From the NCBI GenBank assembly GCA_963727915.1, contig CAVSID010000006.1, forward strand, positions 231,388 to 295,387: a DNA stretch of 64,000 nucleotides, in the 5' to 3' direction. Positions 54,741-64,000 of the stretch are shown in pieces; the stretch's first letter is position 1, and each line of letters starts with the position of its first letter. Both the position numbers and the translations under genes were made by a program. The DNA is from CAWAND01 sp963727915. Its GTDB lineage: Bacteria > Chloroflexota > Anaerolineae > Anaerolineales > E44-bin32. A model generated the notes under the pieces. The model saw nothing but the letters and a program-made list of their open reading frames with translations. It was not told the origin of the DNA and did not search any database.

Positions 54741-54899
54741 ATGTTGACCTGGATTATCGTCATTTTGGTCGTCCTCTGGCTGCTGGGCGCCTTTGGGCCA
54801 AGCTTGATCCCCAGCATTCCACGCACTGGTAATTTGATACATGTTCTGATCGTGATCGCTATTATCCTGGTGGTCTTGAACGTGTTGGGCATCATATGA
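54741..54899 (+). CDS. Lmo0937-like small membrane protein
   Basis: A 52-residue protein: MLTWIIVILVVLWLLGAFGP, then a short polar turn, then HVLIVIAIILVVLNVLGII. The two-helix pattern with a LLG...LIHVLLVIA centre is that of the Lmo0937 family. AAAGGAG lies 7 nt before ATG 54741. Confidence 0.78.
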   Translation: MLTWIIVILVVLWLLGAFGPSLIPSIPRTGNLIHVLIVIAIILVVLNVLGII

Positions 54900-55225
54900 G
54901 AGCTGCAACAGCACCGGCACGTGGCCAGCCCTTATCAGGGCGCCATCTGCCCAGCTAGCCAAAGGCCTTCGGAATTCTCGGAGGCTTGAGAACGGCAAAC
55001 GCCCAACTTGGGCGCAGGTTGACGAGTTGAACCGGTCGTCCCTGAGCTCGAGTTGGTGCTGGGCGTTTGGCTCAGACACCCTGTCCACTCAGGGGTTCAG
55101 ACGTTCCGGGTGGCTCCGCAGATGGGGGCGCGTGCCGTTGTCTTCGCGGGGACCCATAACAAGGCGGAGGGGTGCGGAGTTCTCCACTCGTCAGTACGCA
55201 GGTGGCTTTTCCTGCCGGAGTTGCC

Positions 55226-56730
55226 ATGAAATCTCGTCACAAGAACCAGCGTGCCATCCTTGAGGGCATTGCTCACCGTGCCATGCTTGAGCATGGGCTG
55301 CTGCCTGATTTCTCGGCGGCGGTTGCGGCCGAGTTGGGGCAGCTGAAGGTGCCTGCGCCCGCAGGAGAGACTGACTCCGTACGCCCTCCGGCATTGCATG
55401 ACTTGCGGAACCTTCTGTGGGCATCAATTGACAACGACGACTCGCGTGACCTCGATCAGCTCACGGTGGCCGAAGCGCTGCCAGGCGGCAAGGTCAGAGT
55501 CCTCGTCGCCGTGGCTGACGTGGCCTCGCTAGTGAAGCATGGCCTGCCTATCGACGAGCATGCAAGGCACAACACCACCTCCGTTTATACGGCTGCCAAA
55601 GTCTTTCCCATGCTTCCCAATGAGCTTTCGACGGATCTCACCTCTTTGAATTTCGGAGAGGAGCGCCCGTCGATCGTGGTCGACATGGTGATAGATGAGG
55701 ATGGACAGCTCAGCGAATCCGATATCTACCAGGCGCGAGTGACAAACCACGCCAAGCTTGCCTACAACAGCGTGGCTGCCTGGCTGGACGGGAGCGGCGA
55801 TGCGCCGGAAGCCATCACCGCCGTGATGGACCTGGCCGAGAATATCCGCCTGCAAGATCACATTGCGCAAAGGATGAAGAAGCTGCGGCATCATCATGGC
55901 GCACTCAGTTTGGAAACCATTGAGGCCAAGGCCGTGTTCGACGGAGACCAAATCCGCACCTTGGAAATAGAACAAAAGAACCGTGCCAAAGAAATCATCG
56001 AGGACTTCATGGTCGCAGCCAATGGTGTGACCGCACGTTATCTCGCCACCAAGAGTTATCCCTCAATTCGCCGCGTGGTTCGCACGCCAAAGCGCTGGGA
56101 CCGGATCGTCGAAATGGCCAAAGATCGAGGGTTCAACCTTCCAGAGCTCCCGGATTCAAAGGCGTTGGAGGAGTTTCTGGTCAGCCAGAAGACGGCGGAT
56201 CCGCTGCGCTTTCCCGATCTGTCTTTGGCCGTGATCAAGCTTTTGGGGGCCGGCGAATATGTTGCCGAACTTCCTGACGCGAATGCGCCCGGTCACTTTG
56301 CTCTGGCCGTCAAGGACTACGCCCACTCGACGGCTCCCAATCGTCGCTATCCCGACCTGATTACCCAACGGTTGTTGAAAGCCGCCCTGGAAGGCAAGCC
56401 TGCGCCTTATGGCAAGGGCGAACTCGATGTTCTGGCGGCTCACTGCACCGCAAGCGGAAGACTCCGCCAACAAGGTCGAACGTCAGGTTGGCAAGTCCGC
56501 AGCTGCCCTTCTGCTGCAATCGAGAATTGGGGAGCAGTTTGATGCGATCGTCACGGGCGCTTCTGAGAAAGGGACCTGGGTTCGGCTTGATCGACACCCC
56601 GGCTGAGGGAAAACTGGTTCAGGGTTTTGAGGGATTGGATGTCGGCGCCCAAGTCCGCGTGCAATTGACATCGCTTGATGTTCAGAGAGGGTTCATTGAT
56701 TTCAAGAGGATCAGTTCATCAAAGCATTAG
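55226..56730 (+). CDS. RNase II/R-family exoribonuclease, two frameshifts
   Basis: A 3'-5' exoribonuclease of about 500 residues, shorter than RNase R. The RNB domain shows LLWASIDNDDSRDLDQLTVA with the metal-binding Asp cluster, LVAVADVASLVKHGLPIDEH, and APNRRYPDLITQRLLKAALE. The N-terminal cold-shock domains are absent. After a shift near 56465: EDSANKVERQVGKSAAALLL and an S1-like segment (FDAIVTGASEKGTWVRL). After a second near 56588: EGKLVQGFEGLDVGAQVRVQ to TAG 56730. ATG 55226 has GGAG 6 nt upstream. Confidence 0.87.
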
Positions 56731-56778
56731 GATCGAGACTCGTGGAGCTGTTGGCGAATTGAGCAAAGGAGATCTCCC

Positions 56779-57165
56779 TTGAAGAAGCTGGCTGGCCTGT
56801 GGATCGACCATCGCAAGGCCGTCATCGTGATGGTTTCAGATGAAGGGGAGGAGACCAAGGAAATTAGCTCAAACATGGAGGGAAACGTCCACGCTCCAGG
56901 CCGGTCGAGGTCCGAAGAAAGCTCGACGGAAGATATCAGGGATCGGCAATTCGGTAACCAACTCGACCGTTACTTCGATGAAGTCGTGGCCGTGGTTCGC
57001 AACGCAGACACCATCCTGATCTTCGGTCCCGGCGAGGCCAAAGGAGAACTCACGAAGCACCTTGAGCATGCAGGAATCAAGGGTCTTGTCCTTGAGATGG
57101 AAACCGAAGACAAGATGACCGATGCCCAGATCGCAGCCAAAGTTCGAGAGCACTTTCGCTCGTAG
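56779..57165 (+). CDS. eRF1-domain-like / host attachment-like protein
   Basis: A 128-residue protein: LAGLWIDHRKAVIVMVSDEG, a polar middle, then FDEVVAVVRNADTILIFGPG and KGELTKHLEHAGIKGLVLEM. The IWIDHRKA start and the GPGEAKxE segment resemble the small bacterial proteins related to eRF1 domain 2. TTG 56779 is supported by AAAGGAG 7 nt upstream. Function unknown. Confidence 0.72.
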   Translation: MKKLAGLWIDHRKAVIVMVSDEGEETKEISSNMEGNVHAPGRSRSEESSTEDIRDRQFGNQLDRYFDEVVAVVRNADTILIFGPGEAKGELTKHLEHAGIKGLVLEMETEDKMTDAQIAAKVREHFRS

Positions 57166-57232
57166 AGCCGGCCAGGGAGCCAATTCAAGACCACCCGGCC
57201 GAGGCGATGCGATACAGGATGAGGAGGCCAAG

Positions 57233-57496
57233 ATGAGCGACAAACGAAAGATCACATCCGAGGAGGCGCGGACGACCGGAACGAAATTGGGACTAGATTG
57301 GGCGAAAATCGATCTGGAGCAGTTCCGGCGGGGTCTTGAGGTGGAACTCGAACACGGCGCCCACGATCCAGAGACTGACGTAACCCACGACGACATGCTG
57401 TTGACGGGCAAGATTGCCTGGGCTCACTTGAAGGAGATCGGCGACTATTACACACGCCTGGATCAGCTTGAAGCCGAGGCCCTGTCCCAGCCCTAG
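57233..57496 (+). CDS. DUF5661-like protein
   Basis: An 87-residue soluble protein: SEEARTTGTKLGLDWAKIDL, EQFRRGLEVELEHGAHD and AWAHLKEIGDYYTRLDQLEA. This matches small proteins annotated DUF5661, often near stress or ParB-related genes. GAGGAGG precedes ATG 57233. No biochemical role known. Confidence 0.75.
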   Translation: MSDKRKITSEEARTTGTKLGLDWAKIDLEQFRRGLEVELEHGAHDPETDVTHDDMLLTGKIAWAHLKEIGDYYTRLDQLEAEALSQP

Positions 57497-57657
57497 ACGA
57501 CAGAACCCATCAAGCCACCTCGGGCGAGAATGGGCACGAAAGCCCGCTGAACGAGGTTCCCGGCAGGCTGTCCGACACTGCCGCAGCTGGGCCGAAGATC
57601 GGACCCCGATTGAAAGAGCTACCACAAAAGAGCTACCGACAAAGAGGAGATACGACG

Positions 57658-57834
57658 ATGAACATGAGACTCTCTGCTCCGAAGGTCATTACATGGTGGA
57701 TCGCTGTTGTACTGGGCGTGCTTGGGCTCCTCGGTCACTTCGGAACAATAGCCGTTTTGAGCCAGTACTCGTTTTGGCTTGTTGCAGCCGGATTCGTTCT
57801 CTTGGCTTTGGCGACACTCCTGAGAGATCTTTAG
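57658..57834 (+). CDS. Small membrane protein, 58 residues
   Basis: Two helices, VITWWIAVVLGVLGLLGHF and FWLVAAGFVLLALATLLRDL. AGAGGAG lies about 7 nt before ATG 57658. Followed by a long hairpin. The family is not certain. Confidence 0.72.
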   Translation: MNMRLSAPKVITWWIAVVLGVLGLLGHFGTIAVLSQYSFWLVAAGFVLLALATLLRDL

Positions 57835-57840
57835 CATCTA

Positions 57841-57893
57841 GGAAGCGTGGCCCCTGGGAGGGAATATGTGAATCCCAGGGGTCCACAGCTTCC
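57841..57893 (+). terminator. Long interrupted hairpin after the 58-residue membrane protein
   Basis: GGAAGC-GTGG-CCCCTGGGA pairs with TCCCAGGGG-CCAC-GCTTCC, nearly 19 bp with small bulges, 7 nt after the stop. It lacks a U-tract. Confidence 0.65.
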
Positions 57894-58200
57894 TCCGGTG
57901 GCCCGGTCGGCATAGGCCGGCCCGCTTGTCGACGAAGGCTGCCGGGGGCCGACTTGCCAGCGAATGTGGAGAATGGATGTGCAGCGTCCGATCAGTCGGC
58001 GCAGCGCCTTGGGCCAGCTGATTCCGAAATGCGGCCGTGACTCTTCTCGAAGATGCCCCGCTAGAGGCTGGTGGACATTCCTGGCCAATCACTACGATGA
58101 TACATGGAACGAAACTGGTCTGTGCTCTCATTCTGAGCCCCATCGAGCTCCTGTCCAACGGACAGCGGCAAGATGAAGGCTCATGACAGCGGAGGAAGCT
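57894..58200. other. Intergenic stretch before phosphoglucomutase
   Basis: No credible gene or well-formed promoter. Confidence 0.45.
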
Positions 58201-59889
58201 ATGAAAGTCAGCCCTCTTGCGGGAAAGCCGGCCGATCCGGCCTCGCTAGTCAATGTGCCCAAACTCATCACAGCCTATTTCGAGGAGACGCCTGACCCCT
58301 CGGTCCCGGAGCAGCGGGTTGCCTTCGGGACCTCCGGGCATCGCGGATCGGCGTTCGAGAGATCTTTCAACGAATGGCACATGCTTGCCATCAGCCAGGC
58401 GATTTGCAGCTACAGAAAACAGCAGGGAATCAATGGCCCTCTGTTTCTCGGCATGGATACGCATGCACTCTCAGTGCCAGCGCTGACCAGCGCCTTGGAA
58501 GTTCTGGCCGCCAATGATGTTGAAGTGATGATCGCGGAAGGGGACGAATATACGCCGACCCCTGCCGTTTCTCTCGCCATCCTTCTCCACAACCGCCGGC
58601 GCAAGACCGGGCTTGCCGATGGAATTGTCATCACCCCTTCCCATAATCCACCCCATGACGGCGGGTTCAAGTACAACCCGCCGAACGGGGGCCCGGCGGA
58701 AGACGTCATCACCGATTGGATCGAAGCCAGGGCAAATGAATTGCTCGAGGGCCGGCTAAAGGGCGTGAAGCGAGTTTCTCTGGAGAAGGCCCTGCGCGCT
58801 GCCACGACCCACCGCTACGATTATCTCAACCCCTACATCACCGATCTAGCCAATGTTCTGGATATGGACGTGATCCGCGCTTCCAAGATCGCCCTGGGGG
58901 TCGATCCACTTGGCGGCGCAGGAGTCCACTACTGGGGACCAATCGCTGAACGCTACGGGTTGAATTTGACGGTCGTCAACCAAGCCGTCGATCCTACCTT
59001 TCGTTTTATGACGGTGGATTGGGACGGCCAGATCCGCATGGATCCCTCCTCACCCTACGCAATGCAGCGCTTGATCAGCCTTAAGGATCAATACACGATA
59101 GCCTTCGCCTGTGACACGGACCATGACCGGCACGGGATTGTCACTCGAAGCGTGGGATTGCTTCCGCCCAATCACTATCTTTCGGTGGCCATCAACTACC
59201 TCTTCCAACACCGACCAAGATGGGGCAAGGCTGCCTCAGTCGGCAAGACGCTGGTAAGCAGCCAGATGATCGACCGCGTCGCCGCTAGACTTGGCCGCAA
59301 GCTCTACGAGGTGCCAGTCGGTTTCAAGTGGTTTGTGGATGGGTTGCTCGATGGATCTCTTGCCTTCGGCGGTGAAGAGAGCGCCGGCGCGTCTTTCATC
59401 CGCCTGGATGGCAGCGTTTGGACCACCGACAAGGACGGAATAGTGCTAGCCTTGCTTGCAGCGGAGATCACTGCCCGGATGGGGCGCGACCCTGGCGAGA
59501 TCTATTCCGATCTGACGCGCGAGTTTGGTGAGCCGGTTTACGCGCGCATAGAGGCATCGGCCACTCCGGAACAAAAGGCAGCACTGCAGAAGCTCTCTCC
59601 GGATCAGGTCGTGTTCAAAGAACTGGCTGGGGAAAAGGTTCAGGCGATCCTCACCAACGCGCCGGGCAACGGCGCCCCCATCGGCGGATTGAAGGTGACG
59701 GCGGAGAGTGGATGGTTCGCGGCGCGTCCATCAGGGACAGAGGATATCTACAAGATCTATGCAGAAAGCTTTCGTGGAGCGGATCATCTACGGCGCATTA
59801 TCGAGGAAGCTCAGACGATCATCACCAAAGCCTTGGCAGCGTCGCCGCAACAGCCAAGGATTCCGCCGGAGGCAAGCTTGAAGGAGTAA
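58201..59889 (+). CDS. pgm: Phosphoglucomutase (alpha-D-glucose phosphate-specific)
   Basis: Interconverts glucose 1-phosphate and glucose 6-phosphate; 562 residues. Phosphoserine loop IVITPSHNPPHDGGFKYNPP, Mg-binding loop AFACDTDHDRHGIV, sugar-binding FGGEESAGASF, phosphate-binding ARPSGTEDIYKIYAE. The frame starts at ATG 58183, but ATG 58201 has GGAGG 7 nt ahead and is preferred. It is the first gene of a plus-strand carbon cluster with acetate kinase and phosphoketolase. Confidence 0.95.
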   Translation: MKVSPLAGKPADPASLVNVPKLITAYFEETPDPSVPEQRVAFGTSGHRGSAFERSFNEWHMLAISQAICSYRKQQGINGPLFLGMDTHALSVPALTSALEVLAANDVEVMIAEGDEYTPTPAVSLAILLHNRRRKTGLADGIVITPSHNPPHDGGFKYNPPNGGPAEDVITDWIEARANELLEGRLKGVKRVSLEKALRAATTHRYDYLNPYITDLANVLDMDVIRASKIALGVDPLGGAGVHYWGPIAERYGLNLTVVNQAVDPTFRFMTVDWDGQIRMDPSSPYAMQRLISLKDQYTIAFACDTDHDRHGIVTRSVGLLPPNHYLSVAINYLFQHRPRWGKAASVGKTLVSSQMIDRVAARLGRKLYEVPVGFKWFVDGLLDGSLAFGGEESAGASFIRLDGSVWTTDKDGIVLALLAAEITARMGRDPGEIYSDLTREFGEPVYARIEASATPEQKAALQKLSPDQVVFKELAGEKVQAILTNAPGNGAPIGGLKVTAESGWFAARPSGTEDIYKIYAESFRGADHLRRIIEEAQTIITKALAASPQQPRIPPEASLKE

Positions 59890-59891
59890 CT

Positions 59892-60177
59892 ATGAGCAAG
59901 AGAGTGGGGCTTTCTAGCCCGATCTACGGTCGCCTATGTTTCCTCCTGCTTCGTCCACATCCCCAAGCCCGATGCGGACTTCTATCGTCTTGCGATGGAC
60001 GTCGCCCATGCGCCAGCCTGGCAGATGGCCTATATCGAAAACATCCTGATGTTCGTACAGATCGCGGAGGGTTTGGGAATTCGATGCAATCTCCACCCAG
60101 ATTGCAGGTGTACCCCTGCCACCCTGGCTTCACTCGGGTTGTTGAACGACGAAGGTGTGATCAATGAAACCGTCTGA
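59892..60177 (+). pseudogene. HAD-superfamily hydrolase remnant (C-terminal half)
   Basis: After ATG 59892 the frame soon changes. The second frame reads KPDADFYRLAMDVAHAPAWQ, MAYIENILMFVQIAEGLGI and CRCTPATLASLGLL, which matches the cap-to-motif-IV C-terminal half of HAD hydrolases with YIEN for motif IV. The nucleophile DxD half is absent. It overlaps the start of ackA by 14 nt. Confidence 0.65.
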
Positions 60178-61362
60178 CCCACGCATCCTTACGATCAATG
60201 GCGGCTCGTCGAGCATCAAGTTCGCCCTGTTTGAGGTTGGCGTCTCCCTGGGCCGGATCATGGAGGGCAGGATTGAGCGGATTGGGCTGCCGGAGGCTAC
60301 GTTCGAAGTGAAAGGCATGAACAAGGCCGACAGTTTCATCCGCTCAGTGACTGCGGCGGACCACACTGCCGCAGTTGGGCTGCTGATGGATTGGGTCGAG
60401 GAACGAATTCGGAGTGGGGAGTTGGCGGCGGTGGGCCATCGCGTGGTGCATGGCGGACCGAGGTACAGCGAACCTCAGCGAATCACCACGGAAATGGTCG
60501 AGGAGCTACACCAGCTTCAGCCCTTCGATCCCGAGCATCTGCCGGAAGAGATCCTGCTGACCGAGGCATTTCATCGCCGATTTCCCAATCTAGTGCAGGT
60601 AGCCTGTTTCGACACAACTTTTCACCACAACTTGCCACGCGTAGCCCGGTTGTTGCCAATCCCGCGCCGCTATGAGGCAAGGGCGTACGCCGCTACGGGT
60701 TTCACGGATTGTCGTATGCATTCTTGATGGAGGAACTTGCGCGCCTCGCCGGGCGGCAAGCGGCGCTCGGTCGAGTCATTCTCGCTCACCTCGGCAACGG
60801 CGCGAGCCTGGCTGCGGTCTACCAGGGCATGTCTGTGGACACAAGCATGAGTTTCACTCCGACATCCGGCGTGCCGATGAGTACCCGCTCTGGCGACCTC
60901 GATCCTGGCCTGGTTTGGTATCTGGCGCGGACCGAAAACATCACCGCCAAGAGATTCAACGAGATGGTCAATTTCCAATCAGGATTGCTCGGCATATCTG
61001 AAACCAGTTCCGACATGCAGGTCTTGCTCGAGCGCGAAACTGATGACGTGCGGGCAGCCGAGGCGGTTTCGCTGTTTTGCTATCAGGTGAAGAAATGGAT
61101 TGGCGCATTCGCAGCCGCGTTGGGTGGGGTCGACACGCTGGTCTTTGCGGGCGGCATTGGGGAGAACGCACCGATAATCCGGACCCGGATCTGCGACGGG
61201 CTGGGGTTTCTCGGCATCGAATTGAATGAAGGGCGAAACGTCAAGAACGCAGAGCTGATTTCGCCCGACGCCGGCCGGGTCGCCGTGCGCGTCATGCACA
61301 CGGACGAGGAATGGATGATCGCAAAGACAGTATGCCGCGTATTGGATCTGACAAGAGCATAA
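60164..61362 (+). CDS. ackA: Acetate kinase, one frameshift
   Basis: Converts acetyl phosphate and ADP to acetate and ATP. N-terminal ILTINGGSSSIKFALFEVGV (classically NxGSSS), AAVGHRVVHGGPRYSEP, QVACFDTTFHHNLPRVARLL. A shift near 60680 changes frame; GVRRYGFHGLSYAFLMEELA, ILAHLGNGASLAAVYQGMSV, TPTSGVPMSTRSGDLDPGLV and TLVFAGGIGENAPIIRTRIC continue to TAA 61362. With the indel removed the protein is normal length, about 398 residues. Together with the downstream phosphoketolase it forms the acetyl-phosphate branch. Confidence 0.93.
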
Positions 61363-61373
61363 GGAAGATGACG

Positions 61374-63779
61374 ATGAAAACGAAGAAGACTAACCTCACG
61401 AGCAAACCGCTCTCGCCCGATCTTCTGAGGAAGATGGACGCCTATTGGCGCGCCGCCAACTATTTATCAGTCGGCCAGATTTACTTGTATGACAATCCCC
61501 TGCTCAAAAAGCCGCTGACGCTGGAACATATCAAGCCGCGACTAATGGGCCACTGGGGCACCACGCCGGGCTTGAACTTCATCTATGTCCACTTAAACCG
61601 GATCATTAAGAATGACGACCTGAACATGATCAATGTCACCGGCCCCGGCCACGGCGCGCCGGGAATCGTGGCCAACACCTATCTTGAGGGCACCTACAGC
61701 GAGTTGTACCCGAACATCTCCCAGGATGAGCAGGGTATGAAAAAGCTCTTCACCCAGTTCTCGTTTCCCGGCGGTATTCCCAGTCACGTGGCGCCGCAGA
61801 CCCCCGGCTCCATCAACGAAGGAGGCGAGCTTGGCTATTCCCTTGCGCACGCGTACGGCGCTGCTTTCGACAATCCCGACTTGGTGGTTGCTTGTGTTGT
61901 GGGGGATGGCGAGGCGGAAACCGGCCCGCTGGCCACCAGTTGGCATTCGAACAAATTCCTAAATCCTGTCCACGACGGAACCGTCCTGCCCATCCTGCAC
62001 TTGAATGGCTACAAGATTTCGGGGCCCACCGTCCTGGCGCGCATTTCACACGACGAGCTTGAGGCACTTTTCCGCGGCTACGGCTACATCCCGTATTTCG
62101 TCGAGGGCGACGAGCCGCAGGAGATGCACCAACTGATGGCTGCCGCACTTGATCGTGTAGTCAGTGAGATCAAACGCATCCGAGAAGACGCCCGCGCCAA
62201 CGGGTTCAGCGAGCGCCCACGCTGGCCCATGATCATCCTGCGCTCTCCAAAGGGCTGGACCGGCCCGAAAGTGGTCGACGGCAAGCCAGTCGAAGGGACA
62301 TTTCGGGCCCATCAAGTGCCCGTGGAAGAGTTCGCCACCAAACCCGAAAACTTGAAAATACTTGAGACGTGGATGAAGAGCTACCACCCCGAAGAACTAT
62401 TTGACAAGAACGGAAGAATCATTCCGGAACTGGCCGAACTGGCACCCAAAGGCGAGCGGCGCATGGGAGCGAACCCGTATGCCAATGGAGGCCTTCTTCT
62501 GAAAGACCTTAAAATGCCGGACTTCCGCGACTACGCGGTAAAGGTCTCCAAGCCCGGCGTCGTGAGGGCCGAAGCCACACGCATCCAGGGTCAATTCATC
62601 CGCGACGTGCTGCAGGCCAACGCCGACGCACACAATTTCCGCATTTTCAGCCCGGACGAAACTAGCTCGAACCGTTGGAATGCCGTTTTCGAAATGACAA
62701 ACCGCTGCTCGGTCGCCGACGTCCTTCCCGGCGACGACCACGTCGGACCTGATGGCCGGGTGATGGAGATGCTGAGCGAGCACCAGTGCGAGGGTTGGCT
62801 CGAAGGTTATCTGCTGACCGGCCGCCACGGATTTTTCTCATGCTACGAAGCGTTCATCCACATCATCGATTCGATGTTCAATCAGCACGCCAAGTGGCTC
62901 GAGGTGTCCAGCCACGTCCCGTGGCGGCGGCCGATTGCTTCCCTGAATTACCTGCTCTCGTCCCACGTCTGGAGGCAAGACCACAATGGTTTCAGTCATC
63001 AGGATCCGGGTTTCATTGACCACGTGGTTAACAAGAAGGCAGACATCATCCGCGTGTATCTTCCGCCCGATGCCAATACCTTGCTTTCGGTCACCGACCA
63101 CTGCTTGCGAAGCCGTAATTATGTCAATGTGATTGTGGCCGGCAAACAACCGGAACTGCAATGGCTGAACTTGGATGCGGCCATCAAGCACTGCACGGCC
63201 GGTCTTGGTATCTGGGAATGGGCCAGCAATGACCAAGGCGGCGACCCCGATGTGGTGATGGCCTGCTGTGGTGACGTACCTACCCTTGAGACGCTGGCTG
63301 CCGTCGAGATCCTGCGTCAGCACTTCCCGGAACTCAAGATCCGTGTCATCAACGTGGTGGATCTGATGACACTCCAGCCACAGAGCGAGCACCCACACGG
63401 GCTGAGCGACAAGGACTTCGATGTCCTTTTCACCAGGGACAAGCCAATCATCTTCGCCTTTCATGGGTATCCTTTGCTCATCCATCGGCTTACTTATCGC
63501 CGTACGAATCATGACAACATGCACGTTCGTGGCTACAAGGAAGAGGGCACCACGACGACACCCTTCGACATGGTTGTATTGAATGAACTGGACCGTTTCC
63601 ACTTGGTAGGTGATGTGATCGATCGGGTACCAGGGCTGGGCTCGCGCGCCGCCTACGTCAAACAGGTTCTTCGCGACAAACTCCTGGACCACAAAGCGTA
63701 TATCGACAAACACGGCCAAGACATGCCCGAAATCCGCAACTGGAAGTGGAGTGTAGGCAAAGCGGATAAACAGGGGTAG
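61374..63779 (+). CDS. xfp: Xylulose-5-phosphate/fructose-6-phosphate phosphoketolase
   Basis: A thiamine-diphosphate enzyme of 801 residues that cleaves xylulose 5-phosphate (or fructose 6-phosphate) with phosphate to acetyl phosphate and an aldose phosphate. Family motifs: YLSVGQIYLYDNPLLKKPL, RLMGHWGTTPGLNFIYVHLN, TGPGHGAPG, GGELGYSLAHAYGAAFDNPD, the ThDP motif VVGDGEAETG, ILHLNGYKISGPT, SPKGWTGPK, PDETSSNRW, SHQDPGFIDHV, IIFAFHGYPLLIHRL. ATG 61374 with AAGGAAG about 7 nt upstream is chosen over ATG 61368, which would be too close. It starts 12 nt after ackA, so the two are an operon. Confidence 0.96.
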   Translation: MKTKKTNLTSKPLSPDLLRKMDAYWRAANYLSVGQIYLYDNPLLKKPLTLEHIKPRLMGHWGTTPGLNFIYVHLNRIIKNDDLNMINVTGPGHGAPGIVANTYLEGTYSELYPNISQDEQGMKKLFTQFSFPGGIPSHVAPQTPGSINEGGELGYSLAHAYGAAFDNPDLVVACVVGDGEAETGPLATSWHSNKFLNPVHDGTVLPILHLNGYKISGPTVLARISHDELEALFRGYGYIPYFVEGDEPQEMHQLMAAALDRVVSEIKRIREDARANGFSERPRWPMIILRSPKGWTGPKVVDGKPVEGTFRAHQVPVEEFATKPENLKILETWMKSYHPEELFDKNGRIIPELAELAPKGERRMGANPYANGGLLLKDLKMPDFRDYAVKVSKPGVVRAEATRIQGQFIRDVLQANADAHNFRIFSPDETSSNRWNAVFEMTNRCSVADVLPGDDHVGPDGRVMEMLSEHQCEGWLEGYLLTGRHGFFSCYEAFIHIIDSMFNQHAKWLEVSSHVPWRRPIASLNYLLSSHVWRQDHNGFSHQDPGFIDHVVNKKADIIRVYLPPDANTLLSVTDHCLRSRNYVNVIVAGKQPELQWLNLDAAIKHCTAGLGIWEWASNDQGGDPDVVMACCGDVPTLETLAAVEILRQHFPELKIRVINVVDLMTLQPQSEHPHGLSDKDFDVLFTRDKPIIFAFHGYPLLIHRLTYRRTNHDNMHVRGYKEEGTTTTPFDMVVLNELDRFHLVGDVIDRVPGLGSRAAYVKQVLRDKLLDHKAYIDKHGQDMPEIRNWKWSVGKADKQG

Positions 63780-63834
63780 AGCCTTTGGGGTCTCAAGGCA
63801 AGGCTAAATCGACAAGAACGAAGGGATAGTCACC

Positions 63835-64000
63835 ATGGGATCGAACGCAAACAAGGCCAACAGCGAGAACCGGACCAGAGGAAGATCTCAAGTCTCTTCC
63901 CATGCCAGAACTGCAGTCAGAATTGAAGTCGTCGCCTGACGGCCTCAGTCAAGCCGAGGCGCAAAAACGGCTGACGCAATATGGGCCCAACGAGATCGAG
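63835..64000 (+). CDS. Cation-transporting P-type ATPase, N-terminus, cut by window edge
   Basis: The start ATG 63835 (MGSNANKANSENRT) leads after one extra base near 63876-63880 into EEDLKSLPMPELQSELKSSP and DGLSQAEAQKRLTQYGPNEIE, the cytoplasmic cation-ATPase N-terminal domain that precedes the first membrane helix. The QAEAQKRLTQYGPNEI pattern suggests the H+- or Ca2+-ATPase branch. The rest lies beyond the window. A later ATG at 63903 in the correct frame is a possible start. Confidence 0.75.

Overview
The window looks like part of a GC-rich bacterial chromosome, probably a Chloroflexota (Anaerolineae-like) genome and likely a metagenome assembly. That placement is inference from gene content: an NBR1-type Ig-like lipoprotein, a small FmdB zinc ribbon, mraZ-rsmH at a contig edge, many small membrane stress proteins and a phosphoketolase/acetate kinase pair. 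There is no rRNA, and no single marker settles the phylum. Single-base indels split many otherwise well-conserved genes, including ackA, a lacI regulator, an RNase II/R protein and a giant glucan synthase. Part of the apparent gene breakage is therefore probably sequence error rather than decay.

Layout. 1-9.8 kb is ordinary core genome: rsmH (cut by the window edge) and mraZ behind a promoter with three MraZ boxes; rnpB; an FmdB zinc ribbon; a metallo-beta-lactamase-fold protein; an aldo/keto reductase; a HAD protein; tRNA-Phe; a CcrM-type adenine methyltransferase coupled to threonine synthase; tRNA-Gly and tRNA-Cys.

9.8-34.2 kb is accessory DNA downstream of tRNA-Cys. Four partial copies of the 3' part of tRNA-Cys punctuate it, at about 13.2, 16.1, 27.1 and 34.2 kb. 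This fits serial insertions at the tRNA followed by decay, although no integrase is visible. The segments hold an IS3-type insertion sequence, a WD40-like lipoprotein, a broken diheme cytochrome c and a MerR regulator. They also hold a decayed sugar locus: sucrose phosphorylase, ABC transporter, acetyl esterase, P-loop kinase and LacI regulator, with three copies of one operator palindrome. The last segment has a YgeW-like carbamoyltransferase with a YgeY-like hydrolase, a DinB protein, an atypical regulator and AmtB.

34.7-45.5 kb has an Ig-like lipoprotein and an operon of a tandem universal stress protein with a roughly 2,900-residue cyclic beta-glucan synthase-like protein. 46.2-52.8 kb is a signalling cluster: a NarL-type kinase/regulator pair, a PAS-only protein, a GAF/HD-GYP protein, a PAS-GGDEF protein and a lone receiver. 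52.9-57.8 kb is a run of short membrane or stress proteins around an RNase II/R-like gene. 58.2-63.8 kb is a carbon cluster: phosphoglucomutase, acetate kinase and phosphoketolase, which together would turn sugar phosphates into acetate and ATP. The window ends in the start of a P-type ATPase.
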